A stretch of 64,000 bases of DNA, from the NCBI GenBank assembly GCA_012064385.1, contig QRDG01000833.1, positions 17,058 through 81,057 of the forward strand, written 5' to 3'. Of the stretch, positions 11,135 through 24,054 are shown piece by piece (within the stretch, counting starts at the first letter, position 1; every line of letters begins with the position of its first letter). The stretch is from Puccinellia tenuiflora (Eukaryota; Streptophyta; Magnoliopsida; Poales; Poaceae). A model generated the notes under the pieces. It ran no database searches. It had not been told where the DNA came from and was given only the letters and a program-made list of their open reading frames with translations. A program made the position numbers and the translations under genes.

Positions 11135-13079
11135 CACACACGCATAAGAGGACCCTCCCCGAAGTTGTAGCACTAGGGAACCAAAAAGGGATCGCTGCGA
11201 AGGAGGTCAGTTGCACTGCTCTGTCTCTATTCTTGGATCTCTGTTCCACTAGTTTCTATGATCAGCAATAGCAATATTAGCACACACATCTTTTCTTCCC
11301 TAGAAGCCATCGACTAGTACTGAGAGTATGGCTTGGTTTGTGTGTGCGCAGTGCGCTTCACTTAATTCCTAGTATGGTTGGCGTCACACTCTGCATGTGT
11401 TTCAATGTCCAACATCATGCCCATGGCTAATTTAATCTGCTCAAGATTGAGTCGCTAGGCTCTGTTCTTATGTTGCTCTTGCTCTACCAGAAGATGTCAG
11501 GAACTAACTAGTACATGCATATACATATAAATACCTCTCATGCCGGACCATGTATTTTTAAGCCAAATAATGCATCGATGCTAGCATTAGTGGCCTCAAC
11601 TTTACTGTGTGCATATTACGTACATGACTGCTGGATGCATGCAATATTTTTGGTTGATATCTAGCTTCTAACCAGTGAACTGTCGGACACAACACACAGC
11701 AGAGTTTTGTACTGCTAGACCCTGATGTCTTAAACATGCAAAACTGAATACTGATTTCCTGTACTCGGTACAGAGGTTCAGACCCGGAACGACTCGACAA
11801 CCCGACAAGGCAAGCTGTGCATACCAGATAAAACTTGATAAATACAACACCAAATTATTTTTACATATTTTCTTCTATGTGGTGCTATTTTAACACTAAA
11901 CATGAATGGGATGTTTGATCCTTCGATGATGAACAAGTACGACAGTAACCTTTACATGCTGCTGCTATGTCTAATATTGATTGTGTATGAAAGTATGAAA
12001 GTGAACGAACTGACTGAATCGTAAGACATATCGATGTCGATCATAACATGGGAAAGAGTTGGTGTACTCAGCCTGAGACGGCCGGTTCCCGAAAGAGCGA
12101 CACGCAGCAAGGCCGGTGTCAGGGTGAGATGGGCAATCCTCACACAAGTAGGGGACTCGGTAGTGCGGTTCTCAGAGATGGGGTACTACCAAATGGTGGT
12201 TGCTATGATGGATAAGTGACTACTGACTCACGACTCTGTAGAGTGTAGCCTCGATGTAACTTTATGCTAACACCTAACTTTGTTTGCTCTCTAATTAGGA
12301 TTTGGAGGTAAAACTGAACCTTAATTCTTTTTGCCTTGTTGAAGTTCATCTCCTACAACTTAATCTTGCTGAGTATATCCATACTCATAATCTATTTTCT
12401 GGTATGCGCAGATTTTAATGAGGAACAAGAGATGAATGAAGGGCTTGGGGAGTGACGTTCGGCGTAGGAATCTCGAAGTGATTAGTTACTTCCAGTTTTA
12501 GTCAATAAGAGAATAAAGGCCCAGCTTATACCTGTTTGGAGCGCTGAGCATTTCTATGTACTAGCATCGCTACATGTTTAAACTAAACAAAGTTTTAATT
12601 TATGCCATACTCCAAGTTAACTCGCAATTTGCCTTATATGCTTATGAGTCCCTCGATTCATAAGCATATGGCGACTGTCATGTCGTCCAGGCCCTAGTTT
12701 GGGGCCTGACCTCTTCACCTACAGTTATTATGGTGTTGTCTCTAGTTTCTCCTAATATGAGCGCTCGAGCCTGCTCTCAGCTTTTAGCCTTTAGGAAAGA
12801 TATGCACGCCTCCTCGACAATAATGGATAATGGGTACTCACGGCGAATGAAATATTGGTGTCGCCAAATTTCCACATGCTTGCATGAAGTCACCATTTTT
12901 ATAGGGTAGTGATGAAGGGGAAGTGAATTTGGCAACTAGTCGCAATCGCAGTCTGTAATCGTTGCTTCATTTTGCAATTTCCAAGCTTAGAAAAATCTAA
13001 ATATCAAAGGAGAGTAGATCGTGAACACATAAACCTTTGCGCCAATTGATGCAAATAGTGATACATTGTTAACAGCTCT
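11135..13079. other. Intergenic DNA without a recognised gene
   Basis: Several short open frames occur, but none has codon bias, domain similarity or splice sites that I recognise. One 61-codon frame at 12034-12219 is open but unidentifiable. The sequence is AT-rich and probably old transposon debris. Confidence 0.35.
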
Positions 13080-15660
13080 TTAATATAGCTACGGATGGGC
13101 TTGCAATCCTCCTTGGAAATTCTACAAAGCATGGTCTGGTAAAAGGGGTTCTCTATGATGAGGTAGAAGGTGGTGCCAATATGCTCCAATTTGCAGATGA
13201 CACGATATTTTTGCTTCAAGACGATTCAAAAAGTGCACATTTTTGAACGGATTTTTTTAAGACGATTTATTCAATGTGCTTTTGAACGAATGTCGGGTCT
13301 CAAAATTAACCTCAGTATAAGTGAACTTTCTAAATACACAACATGCCTATGAAATAAATTTTACTTGTCAAACAAGTATGTTTCCCATGGAAATATCTAG
13401 GGATACATGTTGATGAAAAAATAATTAGAAGTAGATACTTGGGTAATGAGGAGAAGAAATAGAAAAATAGATAGATGTGGGAGCTGGCAAGGAAAATTGT
13501 TTAACTTGGGAGGTAGACTTATATTATTCAAGTCCGACCTCAACAATGTACCTATTAATATGCTCTTCTTTTGTCCTTTACCATTGGGGTGGGAAAAAGG
13601 ATTAATTTCTTTCAATCCAAGTTTTATTGGAATTAAACTCAAAACAAAAAAATGATTTCATTTGGTGAGATGGGATGTGTGTTGCTAGCCAAAAGAACAA
13701 GGGGTCTGGCTATTATTAAAATTAGATGCATGAATAAAATCCCTCACGGCTAAATGGTTGTGGAAACTTAAAACTTCATAGGGAATTTGGTAAACTGTTT
13801 TGGGAAATAGATATCTCAAAAACAAATGCATAACTGGAATTGCTGTGAAAATATAGAACTCTCAGTTTTTGGCCTTGTCTTTGTGCTATAAAAAAAGATT
13901 TTATATGCTTTATGCAAATGGAAAATTGCTAATGGGGACCGTAAAAAAATGCTAATGGGAAAAGGTAAGATTTTGAGAAGACTGGTGGATTGATGACAAA
14001 CCGCTAAAAAAGGTCATTCCCGAGTGCTTTTCAATTGCATGCTGCTTTGATAAGAAAATGAGCGTGACTGATTTCTTGAAAAAGGCTGGGACAATACCGG
14101 GTTTAATAGAGCTCCGTGGGGGATATGATCGTGTTTGGCATAATATATAAAAAAACTAGTTCTGAAATTGTCCCGACTGATTGTCAGGATTTCATAACAT
14201 GGTCTTTGACAAAAAAAATTGTAAATACACTGTCAGATCATTTTATAGGAAAATGCTGGATACTAATGTCAACTTGACGGAGAAATTTCTTGGGATAAGT
14301 AAAATCGCTTTGAGGATTAAGGTATTCTTGTGGTTGTTCTAAAAAAAATAGTATACTAACCAAGGACAATCTTGCAAGAAGGGGGTGGATAAGAAACATG
14401 TCCAGCCAATTTTTCGGATAAAATTAAAACTATTGATCATGTGTTCATCCATTGTTAATGACCTAGGCTTATGTCAAGATGGCAATTTTCCCCGTGGGGA
14501 TGGGTACTCGTGGGGATTTACCCTTTAAGAAACGGTGATGGGGGGCAATTTCTCCCCATGGGTATAACGGGGTGGGTACCCGATAAGCTAACGGGGCGGG
14601 GATGGGGGGCAAACTATCCCCATGGAGCCTCCATGGATACCCGGGACCCCACCTGTCAGTCCAACAGACCATCCCATATATACAAGAAAACCCTAGACCC
14701 GATACCCCTTCCACCTCTTTTCCCCTCACGACCAGCCGCCGCTCCCCATTTCCACCTTGTTTCCCCTCACCTCACAGAGCAGCCGCTACGCGAGCATCTG
14801 CTCCTCGAGGCAACGCGACCACGCAGTGAGACGACGACGGTCCCATGACGGGCGATGACGGCGACCGGCGACACTGGAGCAGCCTCCTGTGTTTGGTCCT
14901 CGCGATCTCACCTGGTCCTCGCGCAACTGCTCCTCGCGGGGATGACGGCAACACGACGGCAACGTGACGATGCGGCGACGACGGTGACGGTCCCTTGGTC
15001 CTCTCCTGCTCGCCTGTGAGTCAGCGATGGGGCACTCGTTGGCACTTGGCAAGGAGGAACTCAGCGAAGACTAAACATCGAGGTCCCCATGGATACCCGG
15101 TGGGTATCGGGTACCCGGCGGTGACGGGGATGGGGGTCGTTTCCTCCCTGTTAGCTTCGTGGGGATTGACGGGGATGGGGACTGGCGGGGATCGGGGCGG
15201 GGACGGTGGAGTCATCCCCGGCCATCCCCGTCCCTGTTGCCACTTTGAGGCTTGGGGGGGGGGGGGGGGGGGATAGTGCAATGTGCATTTGGGTTTCGAG
15301 CAATGTCTGGCAAGGTTAAAAACCTATTCTCAATCTGGATACCGGCTTTTGGAAAACAAGTTAAAAACCTGATTTTGTGGGAGTGGATGCAGTCCTTTGG
15401 ATTGGAGGATGCCCGATGATTCTTGTTTTAATAACAAGAGGGTCTCCGATCCTTTTGTTTTTGTTCATCTGGTTACTCACTTGCTAAGTTCCTGATCAAT
15501 TTGCAGAGAAATCAGAAAAAGCAGAAACTCTAAGATGGGGGACAAAAATATTCAAGCAAGTAGCATCTGAAGTTTTTCGAGCTGACAAAGGTTGGAGGCC
15601 TATGATTCAAAAAAAATGAATAGAAAAAATTCCACGAAAGCTCTACTCAATCCTTGAAGT
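13080..15660 (+). mobile_element. Decayed LINE (reverse transcriptase to C-terminus), split by a hAT-like insertion
   Basis: Broken frames on the plus strand show a reverse transcriptase: LQFADDTIFLL at about 13181-13213 carries the FADD catalytic motif, followed by ERMSGLKINL and WQGKLFNLGGRLILFKSDL. Further on, TIDHVFIHC at about 14431-14457 resembles the zf-RVT zinc-binding region. The tail resumes after the insertion with QCAFGF and finally KIFKQVASEVFRADKGWRPMIQ at about 15546-15609. Many stops and frameshifts make it dead. Both ends are indistinct. Confidence 0.65.
14474..15248. mobile_element. Non-autonomous hAT-like element inside the LINE
   Basis: The ends are TCAAGATGGCAA (left) and, reversed, TCAAAGTGGCAA (right), followed on both sides by GGGGATGG-type sequence. 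The flanking octamers GGCTTATG and GGCTTGGG match at 6 of 8 positions and suggest an 8-bp hAT target duplication. The interior is full of GGGGATGGG and GGGTACCC motifs and has no transposase. A run of 19 G follows at 15254-15272, which may have blurred the right duplication. Confidence 0.5.
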
Positions 15661-15999
15661 TTTCCTTAGATTTCTGATATGTTAGAGCTTTTATTTGCTC
15701 TCTCCCCATAGGGCCTTCTTTGTAGCTGCTACTTCAGCGTTTGTTGGTAGCTATATAGGTAGGGTGAACCCACTTCAATTCAAGGGTATTCAAATACATA
15801 CTCAAGTTTTTTGACAAAAAGCTAGGCATATGTATTATACATGAGGTATATGTGTCGAAAAAACAAAACTAGAGTATTCGGCTCAAAACAGAAACAAGCC
15901 CACCGCCCTCCTAAGGGTCCAATTAGCTCCATCCCACGAGCCACACCACTCGTTGAAGTATACTAAAAATTCAGACCACACCTTCAATTTTGATTGAAT
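15661..15999. other. Intergenic DNA without a recognised gene
   Basis: AT-rich sequence between the LINE remnant and the nested MITEs. No gene or element end was recognised. Confidence 0.35.
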
Positions 16000-16008
16000 T
16001 AGTCTGAG

Positions 16009-16679
16009 GCTGATTATAGTGGGGAGTAACTTATAGTAGTAACATGCATATGCGAAAAGTCCATTTGGCACCCGGGCTACATGTAGCCCGTTTTTTTGAA
16101 ATTTCAAAATCTGCAAATTTAAGTTTCCAAAAAATCTGAAAAAAATCCGGAACGTAGATAATGATGATTACTGCCAGTGTGCAAAAAAGAAATGTGAAAT
16201 ATTATGTATTTCATCCTGTGTAAAAAAGACAAATTTCTAGATCTGGGTGGTGATTCAAATCCTCTCAAAATTGTCAGAATTTTGTCATTTTCGTGTAGGG
16301 CGCAATATAAACTATTTCGCATTTATTTTTTGCACACTGCCATAATCATCATTATCTACGTTCCGGATTTTTTTCAGATTTTTTTGAAAACTTAAAATGG
16401 CGACAAAAAAAATAAATAAAATACCGGGCTACATGTAGCCCGGGCGCCAAAACGCCGCTCTCCATGCATATGTTACTACCTCTATAGTGGTAAGTAACAT
16501 ATGTGTGGTAACATAAATGCATTCATTTATTACTATGTAGACTCATTTTGCATTGAAAAATGTGATGTTAACTACCTATGTTACTTCATTTGCCTCTCTC
16601 TTAATTAATTGTATGCCACATCATCTTTTTTTGTCTATGTGGCATCTATGTTACTACTTTATGTTACTCCCACTATGGG
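16009..16679. mobile_element. Outer MITE with 9-bp target duplication
   Basis: TAGTCTGAG occurs exactly at 16000-16008 and 16680-16688. Inside, the ends read TATAGTGGGGAGTAAC (left) and, reversed, CATAGTGGGAGTAAC (right), a terminal inverted repeat. The 9-bp duplication suggests a Mutator-like MITE. It contains no coding sequence and is interrupted by the inner MITE at about 16053-16463. Confidence 0.75.
16053..16463. mobile_element. Inner MITE with ACATGT palindrome ends
   Basis: ATGCATATG lies on both sides (16044-16052 and 16464-16472; one more base, C, also matches), a 9-10 bp target duplication. Each end carries the palindromic block GGGCTACATGTAGCCC next to a TTTTGGC-type terminus. The inner arms are also long inverted repeats (AATCCGGAACGTAGATAATG near the left, its complement near the right). 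No coding sequence is present. A second family member is at 54440-54866. Confidence 0.85.
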
Positions 16680-16688
16680 TAGTCTGAG

Positions 16689-17230
16689 AATTAGAAGATC
16701 TTATGGTTGTTTTTTATTGAAAAAATGGCAATAAAACCCAGACCATTAGACCGCACTTAAGACAAAGATCGCAATGGTAGGAAAAAAAGAAGACAAGATT
16801 GCAAGACGTGCATCGCCGGTCACAAGCTTCCAAAGAAGTGAGGCGCATCTCACTCCCAAACACACGAAAAAGGAAGGCCTAGACAAGTCGCGAGAGAAGA
16901 AAAGGACATGAGCAGCTAAGGCCGAGCAGTCCTCCCATCTTTTTTATTCTGAGCAGACGATTTCCTCCCGTCTATCCACAAGGAGCCGCCGTGCTGACTG
17001 TGTGGCTTCCAACCGCCGGCACAGGAGCGAGGAGTCCATTGGCGGACGGACAAAATCCCCGAGTGTTGCACCTGCTTCACTCGCTGCGTCGTCCCTGAGA
17101 TTTCCCCACGACGTAGACGTTGGAGGAGATAAAGATGAGGAGAGGGTAGAGAGGACGGAGGAGAGGGGAGGACATTGCAGAGAGTTCCAGGATGCAGACC
17201 GAGACCGCTCCTCAGTTCTCGTCAGCTGCG
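16689..17230. other. Promoter and leader region of the NPH3-family gene
   Basis: No other gene is seen. The first part is AT-rich; from about 16,980 the composition shifts to that of a transcribed leader preceding the ATG at 17231. Confidence 0.4.
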
Positions 17231-19536
17231 ATGAAGAGAACCAGTGACTGGTACGCACCTCCACTCTGCTCACCACCAGTACCAGTGAGCTCATCTTTTC
17301 TTTGGCACCTGAAGCTTTTGTGTGTTATGCTGTTGAGAACTTGAGATCATCCCTGGTCATCGCTGCTCTTGTTGATCTCGGTTTCTGTTTTCACTGAATC
17401 GAGTTTCTGATGACGATTAGTTCTTCACGAGCTCGAACCATTTTTCTGATTGTTGCAGGATCCGCTCACAAGAATTCCCGAGCGATATCACCATCCAAGT
17501 AGGGGAGAGCAGCTTCAACTTGCACAAGGTAACCAACCAACACCAACTTCAATTCTCACTAGAACTGGTGTTCAAAGATCACAAGAATCGGGAAAATCCT
17601 GAGTACGTCCTAATGACAAGTATGCGATGTTCGTGCAGCTGCCATTGGCATCTAAATGCGGCTACATAAGGAAGCTGGTGTCAGGGGCCAACGGCTCCCG
17701 GGTGACTCACCTGGATATCACGGGCATGCCCGGCGACGCCAGCGCGTTCGACCTCGTCATCAAGTTCTGCTACGGCGTCAACTTCGAGATCAACGCGGAC
17801 AACGTGGCCATGCTGCGGTGCGCCGCCGAGCACCTGGAGATGACCGAGGAGTGCAAGCCGGGGAACCTGATCGGCAGGGCGGAGGCGTACCTGGAGGAGG
17901 TGGCGCTCGCGAGCCTCGCGGGCGCGGTCACCGCGCTCCGCAGGGCCGAGGAGCTCCTCCCGGCGTCCGACAAGGTGCGGCTCATCGGCAGGTGCATCGA
18001 CGCCGTCGCGTCCATGACTTGCGGCGAAGGTGCGTCCATGGATGAAGACAGTGTGAAGCCCGCCGACGAGTACTGGTGGGCCGACGAGCTCACGGCGCTG
18101 CGGATCGACACGTTCCAGAGAGTCATGATCGCCATGAAGGCCAGAGGGTTCAAGGGCATCGCCATGGGGACGATGATCATGCTCTACGCTCAGAAGTCTC
18201 TTCGAAGACTGGTGATCAGTCCAACACATCACCACAGTCCACAATACGTTAGAAGTCTTGCCACAGTCGTCTGAACATTGCCTACGTGTTTGTTCCTTAA
18301 TTGCAGGACATCAACGGGAGAGACAGGAAGAAGATGGAGCCGAGGCAGGAGCACGAGAAGCGCGTGGTGCTCGAGACGATCGTGAGCCTGCTTCCGAGGG
18401 AGAAGAACACCATGTCGGTGAGCTTCCTGTCGATGCTGCTCCGGGCGGCGATCTACCTCGACACGTCGCTGGCGTGCCGGCTCGACCTGGAGGCGCGCAT
18501 GGCCGCGCAGCTCGGCCAGGCCGTGCTCGACGACCTCCTCATCCCGTCCTCCTCCTCGCCAGACAGCGCCGCGTTCGACATAGACGCGGTGCAGAGGATC
18601 CTGGCTGGATACCTGGAGCACGAGGGCGAGGCGACCCGGCTGGATTACAACACCGACGACGACTTCGTCTCGGCCGCGTCGCCGCCCAACGACGTCGGGC
18701 CGGTCGGCAGGCTCATGGAGAGCTACCTCGCCGAGATCTCCTCCGACGTGAACCTGCCCGTCGACAAGTTCGCCGGCCTCGCCGAGCTCATCCCGGAGCG
18801 CTCCAGGTTCAACGAGGACGGCATGTACCGCGCCATCGACATCTACTTGAAGGTCCGTTTGATCGCCTGATCGGAATGGAACTTTATTAATTTATTTGTT
18901 TATTATAAGTGCTCAAATGTGATGGAGAAAATGTGATTCTCCCGGTAGGCGCATCCGGCGCTGAGCGAGGGGGAGAGGAAGAAGGTGTGCAGCGTGATGG
19001 ACTGCCAGAAGCTGTCGCGGGAGGCGTGCGCGCACGCGGCGCAGAACGACCGGCTGCCGGTGCAGACGGTGGTGCAGGTGCTGTACCACGAGCAGCGGCG
19101 CCTCCGCGTGCCGCCCTCGCAGCCGCCGAGCGGCGCGGCCTCGTACGCCGGAGGGGAGTCCCCCGCGGTGTCGTACCGGCCGACGCCGAGCTTCAACAAC
19201 GGGAGGGACCGGAGCACGCCGTCCAGCGAGGTGTCGCGGCTGCAGCGGGAGAACGACGAGCTCAGGATGGAGCTGCTGCAGATGAAGATGCGCCTCAGGG
19301 ACCCCTCTGCCGCGGTGCCACCAATCGCGGCGGCAGCGCCGAGCGGAGGAGGCCGGAGCTTCCCGCCGTCGTCGGGGAAGCCGCCTCTGCCGAAGAAGAC
19401 GAGCGGTGGTGGCGGCGGCGGCAGCGGTGGGTTCATGAAGAAGCTCGGGCGGCTCAACCCGTTCGTGCGCGACCCTCTCGCCGGCGGGAAGGTCCGCGCG
19501 AAACCGCCCAAGGACCGGAGGCACTCCATTTCTTGA
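17231..19536 (+). CDS. BTB/POZ-NPH3 family protein, NPY-like (5 exons)
   Basis: Exons are 17231-17250, 17459-17528, 17639-18211, 18307-18852 and 18949-19536, with compatible phases and GT..AG borders, giving 598 aa. The 20-base first exon encodes MKRTSDW, which joins [19 protein letters not shown], the start of the BTB domain (about residues 13-120). The NPH3 domain follows (about 190-460), with [12 protein letters not shown], the hallmark around [17 protein letters not shown], and [22 protein letters not shown] coiled coil (about residues 505-530) and a Gly/Ser-rich tail ending RRHSIS complete it. Family members act as CUL3 ubiquitin-ligase adaptors or partners of AGC kinases at the plasma membrane in phototropism and auxin-driven organogenesis. 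The C-terminal layout fits the NPY subgroup better than NPH3 itself. The member-level assignment is from memory. Confidence 0.92.
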
Positions 19537-20268
19537 TACTGAAGTGGAGTAATCCTTACTTGAAAGTATGGATGTAGTAGTGTACAGCTTGTAATTTGAG
19601 CCACCCTTCTGTGACCGACAGGTATCGTGTAAATTTCATATGAACAAACTCAAAGCAATAGTAAAATTTTGGACAGTGTACAGTTCTGTTCCACTGCAGA
19701 GTTTGGCTGATCGGATCACTAGGGGCTACCATTCTCTCCGGCCTCTTCCGGGGAGATTACGATAACGTTGTTCTGGCTAGCAATGCATCTCCAGCACCAG
19801 AGGACAAGTGACAACAAACATTCGAGATATGACTTGGAATCTGGCTCTTGTAAATAAGTACGCCATCCGGGCACGAGACAACATCATTAGAACAAACCAA
19901 AAAGGTGAAAAAGAAAGGACCTTTTGCTCGTCATGAACTCGTCGGCACCATTTGCTCTCTCTATGCACAATACAATCATTCAATTCAGAGCAAAACTCAA
20001 CCAGTTTGATTCATGCCATCAAGCGTTTCAAAGGGCATTTACCTGCTGGGTCAAAACAATTCTAGAGTTTCACAACAACCCATGTTCAAGACAAGACAAC
20101 CCATTACCTATTCCTTTTTTACATAGGTGTATACTAGATACGTGTGTTTCCACAGGATTACATCAGCTTCGGATCTCAATTAGCTGTGCCATTCTATCCA
20201 CTTGTCAATAAACCACAACTGGGTGCGCAAAACCGTTCAGAAGTCAAGCTATATATCTTCCACTGTTT
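19537..20268. other. Convergent 3' flanks of the NPH3-family and CASP-like genes
   Basis: The two genes point towards each other here. The stretch should hold both 3' UTRs; no other coding region or RNA gene was seen. Confidence 0.4.
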
Positions 20269-23080
20269 TCATCGAGAAGCCATCGACCAGAAGTTCAGCA
20301 GAAAGGACGGCGTAAGAGCAAACCAGCTCATGAACGCCATTGCCGTCGCAGTTTCGAAACTTGCACAGTGGTTTTCGCCACATATGTTCAGATCATTATC
20401 GATTAGGACGGTGATGCCTGCTGACGAGCATGCTGCACCGAAGGTTAGTGCTGCCGTGATCTACGAAGAAACAACGATGATCACTATATCAGATCTCACG
20501 CAGGCAAACACATAATGCATTTGCATTTTCTACTACGAATCTAAAATGCGGTACTTGCAATATCATTTGATTGTCGTAATTTAAGCATGTGTTTTATCTC
20601 ACTGCCTTATAATACCACACAATTAATATTGCTAGAGAATGTTGGAAACTTGGAATGGCATCAAATTTTACGAAGATATCATGGACAAGTTCACTGCAGG
20701 TAGCACATTTCATATATATCTCAACCCCTATCTTTTAAATCGTAAGAAACATAAAAGGTAGATTGACCAACTCAATTTCGCAAGCATCAGAAACATGAAC
20801 AGAGTTGAATATTGACTTACCCCATCTCCAATAGCGAATAGACAAACAGCGCGACGGTTCCGTAAGCAACGCTTAACAAGCAATGCATACAGATCTAGGA
20901 TAGCAAGTGAAAAGCTCCACAGGCATTGCAATATGGTTGCTGCAACAAGATAGCTGCCCAAACAGCAACAAGTCAGTTTGTTATCGTGCAAAATGTACAA
21001 AACATTCAGATAAAAACCCCTCCAGGTCTGCGGATGTCTAATTTAAAAGTAGAAATACAGATCAGCACAGTCAGAGAAACTTGACTGCATCAGAAACTAA
21101 TCCAAGGAACAGACACATTACTACATGAGAGCTTCCTTTTATAACTCCACAGCATGAGCACTATCTGTGTTGCTTGCTGTTAACTAAGGACAACAAAGAA
21201 GTGCTCTCCCTGTGTCTATCCCTTTAAAATACAAAACTTAGACAATAAACACATCATAGTTAAATGTTGAATTACTGTTGTGCACATGATATCCCACATG
21301 ATAAGAGTAAACCAGAGAAACCTACATGCTTAAGAAGGCTTGCCTAAAATGAACTTATAAAATCTAAAAAGGAGCAACAAATGAAACACTTTTAAGTACG
21401 TAACATTTTCAATATTCAATATAGTGTACGATCCAAGGGGTAAATTTTCATCTAAAATCCTTCAGAAATAACTACATAATTAACTTGAAAGGTTGGGCCT
21501 CCATCGTTCTAGACAAACCCAACATACTAGTACCATGAATTGTTTAGTAAGGTAAAGCAGCACCACAAGCCCACAAGCCTTCAATTTAAATTTCTTTGAA
21601 GTATATATGTTAGCATGGTTTTCAGTTTTCAATCTTCAGCCTGTTGTTTCTTTGCCTCTTTTTCATTTCCCGATTTCTGTTTCCTAGCTTTTCTTTTCGG
21701 CCTTTTTTTTGTGCCTCCGCTTGTCTCTTTGTACATTTGAACATTATCAAGGTTTTTAGCCTGCTTGGAATATATAAGGTAGATTTTGCACTGCTAATCC
21801 CAGACTTTGCCAAAAGGAAATTTTGCACTGCAAGCTGTAACCCATAACAACATACAGATGAGATATATGGGGTCTCTGTTTTAATCAGGTAGATAATGCC
21901 ACGATCTACTGGTCTGACCATGGAAGTTTCATGAATTGTGAACAGGAATGCAGTTTAGTGATCGAGGATAGGTAGAAACTAGAAAGGAGAACCTGCCGCT
22001 GGGAACAACAGAGTTTCCGTCGAAACCAAATGGCAATAGACTTGCCTATATTTATTAGTAAGGCCCTTGTGTTCTGGCATGCATAAAATGTAACTTACAT
22101 TTAAAAGGACGATAAGCACATACATAATGCAGTATATTATTATGTAGGATTGTAGGTGGTCAAACGGAAGAAAATCATGTGAACACTATTGACTGTTGTT
22201 AACCACAAGCAGGGTATAATCTTTGACAAATTTGCATTGTGGTTCAGTGAGTACTTGAGCGGTACAATCCCCATGCCACAAACTAGTGAACTACAATAGG
22301 AAGAGAATAATGATAGATAAATAGATATTTTTCTGCACAAGGCAGTAGGGCAATACAAATAAGCTGGTGCATGTTAGCACTCATCTTCTCATCAATGAGG
22401 CAATCCATTGCATTCAGAATGGAGAAAGTTGCCCAACGAGATGAGAAGTTAAGTGTAACGGGTGAACTTGCTACCCAACCGCGTCGAAATGCACACTGTT
22501 AGTTCACTTTCAGGCGAGGCAGGAGTGACCACAGGGCACACAGACAGACATAGGTTTCCAGAAGTTGCATTGCAAAACGGCACTCATCAGAAGCTTCGGG
22601 AACCTATGGCCGAAACGAGCCAAGCTCCAACACAGGAGCGCACAGGGACAGGACAGGAGAGTGCCTAGAGTTAACTGCCCCCAACAACGAGCTCCCCACG
22701 GTCCCCGACCCCAAAAGCGTGCACACAGCACACACATGCTTCACAGATCAGAACGTGATTCCTTTCTTGAACAAACTAGAGACGTAAAGCGGACGATGCT
22801 CTTTAGTACTCCTAGCATAGCTAGCAACGCGGAAGAGGAGGGAGTAGGAGCGGGACAAGGGGCGTTACCAGAAGGCGCTGACGGAGGGGAAGTCGTTGGT
22901 GGAGGCCATGACGGCGAGGGCGACGGCGGCGAAGGCGAACTGCGCGATGCGGAGCCCGAGGCCGCCGGCCGTTCCGGGCATCCCGGGAAGGTCCTTCATG
23001 AGCACTCCCGTGGGCTGCTCCACCGGATCCGTCGGCGGCGGCGCCTCCACCGGGTGCACCGACGGCCGGCTCGCGAACAT
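20269..23080 (-). CDS. CASP-like four-helix membrane protein, CASPL5-like (3 exons)
   Basis: Minus-strand exons are 23080-22869, 20953-20821 and 20460-20269, giving 178 aa. The long first intron is about 1.9 kb. The protein starts [16 protein letters not shown], has the conserved [20 protein letters not shown] before helix 1, then four hydrophobic helices at about residues 40-60, 71-95, 110-135 and 155-175. The extracellular loop has [15 protein letters not shown] with two cysteines, and the protein ends [12 protein letters not shown] and CASP-like proteins form plasma-membrane scaffolds; CASPs proper order the Casparian strip, while roles of most CASPLs are less clear. The frame stays open upstream of the chosen ATG, but there is no further in-frame ATG in the stretch I read, and the sequence from MFASRP onward is the conserved part. 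Confidence 0.9.
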
Positions 23081-23788
23081 CTCAACCCCTCCGACCGAAA
23101 GGGACTCCCTCGCCGCCGAGGAGCGGGAATCGGTGGGCGGGGCGAAGGGTTTCTTCGCCGCTAGGGGAGTGGATTCGGGTGGAGTCGAGGCGGAGGAGGA
23201 GGGGGAGGGGAGCGAGCGGGCCACGCGCGTCGGGCTCGATCGGGGAAGGGGAGGTGTTTGCCGTTGGGTGCTTTGCTTTTCGGCCGGGGTGAAAAGAGAC
23301 GGCAGTTTCTGGGGAGCTGCGGCCGCGACGGCGTGCCGTGCCGTGTGGGTGGGGCTTCTCTCTCGTATCCCCTCCGTGTGGTGGAGGGAAATGGGCCGAG
23401 GCAGGGCTGACTTTTACTCCGTGCCGCTGCTTGTCCGTGCCGCTGCGGGTGTAGGGTCTGGGCCCGCCTGCCTGTCTGTCTGTCTGTCTGTCTATCACCT
23501 ACAATTTCCATCCCACAATACAATAACCTACAATATATTTTAAAATATTAAAAAAATTGGAAAAATATTTGAGAGTATACCCGAATATTCTATGCCCGTA
23601 TACAACCATGTATCGGTTCAAGATAATCTGCACACGAAAAATATGCACATCGAAGTTGTGATTTTATTCCCCTGCTCGGTTTCGAGTTCCGGTCGGAAAT
23701 TTCGTGGTTATATTTGGAGCTTTTCTAGACGAATTTTGCAAAATTCATCGCAGACAAACGATTATTTGAAATTTACTTGGAGTGGTAG
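23081..23788. other. Promoter side of the CASP-like gene
   Basis: GC-rich sequence to about 23,460 is probably the leader/promoter. A CTGT microsatellite lies at 23472-23493. AT-rich sequence follows. No other gene is seen. Confidence 0.4.
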
Positions 23789-23971
23789 CAGTGGCAAAGC
23801 TTGACCAAACCCAGAGACGGGGCCGAAGGCCAAAACAAGAGCATTTGGGCTCTAAGCAGGGGCCAGAATACATAATATAACATGTAAATGGGTCATATAT
23901 TGAGATCTGCTTCAGTAAAAAAAATTGGACGGGTCGTGGCCCACTTTGGCCACAACGTAGCTCTGTCCCTG
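23789..23971. mobile_element. hAT-type MITE with perfect 8-bp duplication
   Basis: AGTGGTAG occurs at 23781-23788 and again at 23972-23979. The 183-bp element starts CAGTGGCAAAGCTTG and ends AGCTCTGTCCCTG (reversed CAGGGACAGAGCT), imperfect terminal inverted repeats of the hAT type. No coding sequence is present. Confidence 0.8.
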
Positions 23972-24054
23972 AGTGGTAGGTTCATCTCACCGTCTCACAC
24001 AACAATCATGTCATAAAATTTTCATTTTGATGATCATAAATAAGTAAATCTTGT

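Noticed and set aside
12034..12219. 61-codon frame with arginine-rich content
   Set aside because: No family recognised, no neighbours or splice sites supporting it; kept only as a note in the intergenic entry.
15021..15281. Pro-rich minus-strand frame
   Set aside because: Translation of the GGGGATGGGG repeats and G-run of the hAT-like element.
17681..18244. 187-codon minus-strand frame, and similar ones at 18913-19524 and 5549-5953
   Set aside because: Antisense shadows of well-supported NPH3-family and SWEET exons with high third-position GC.
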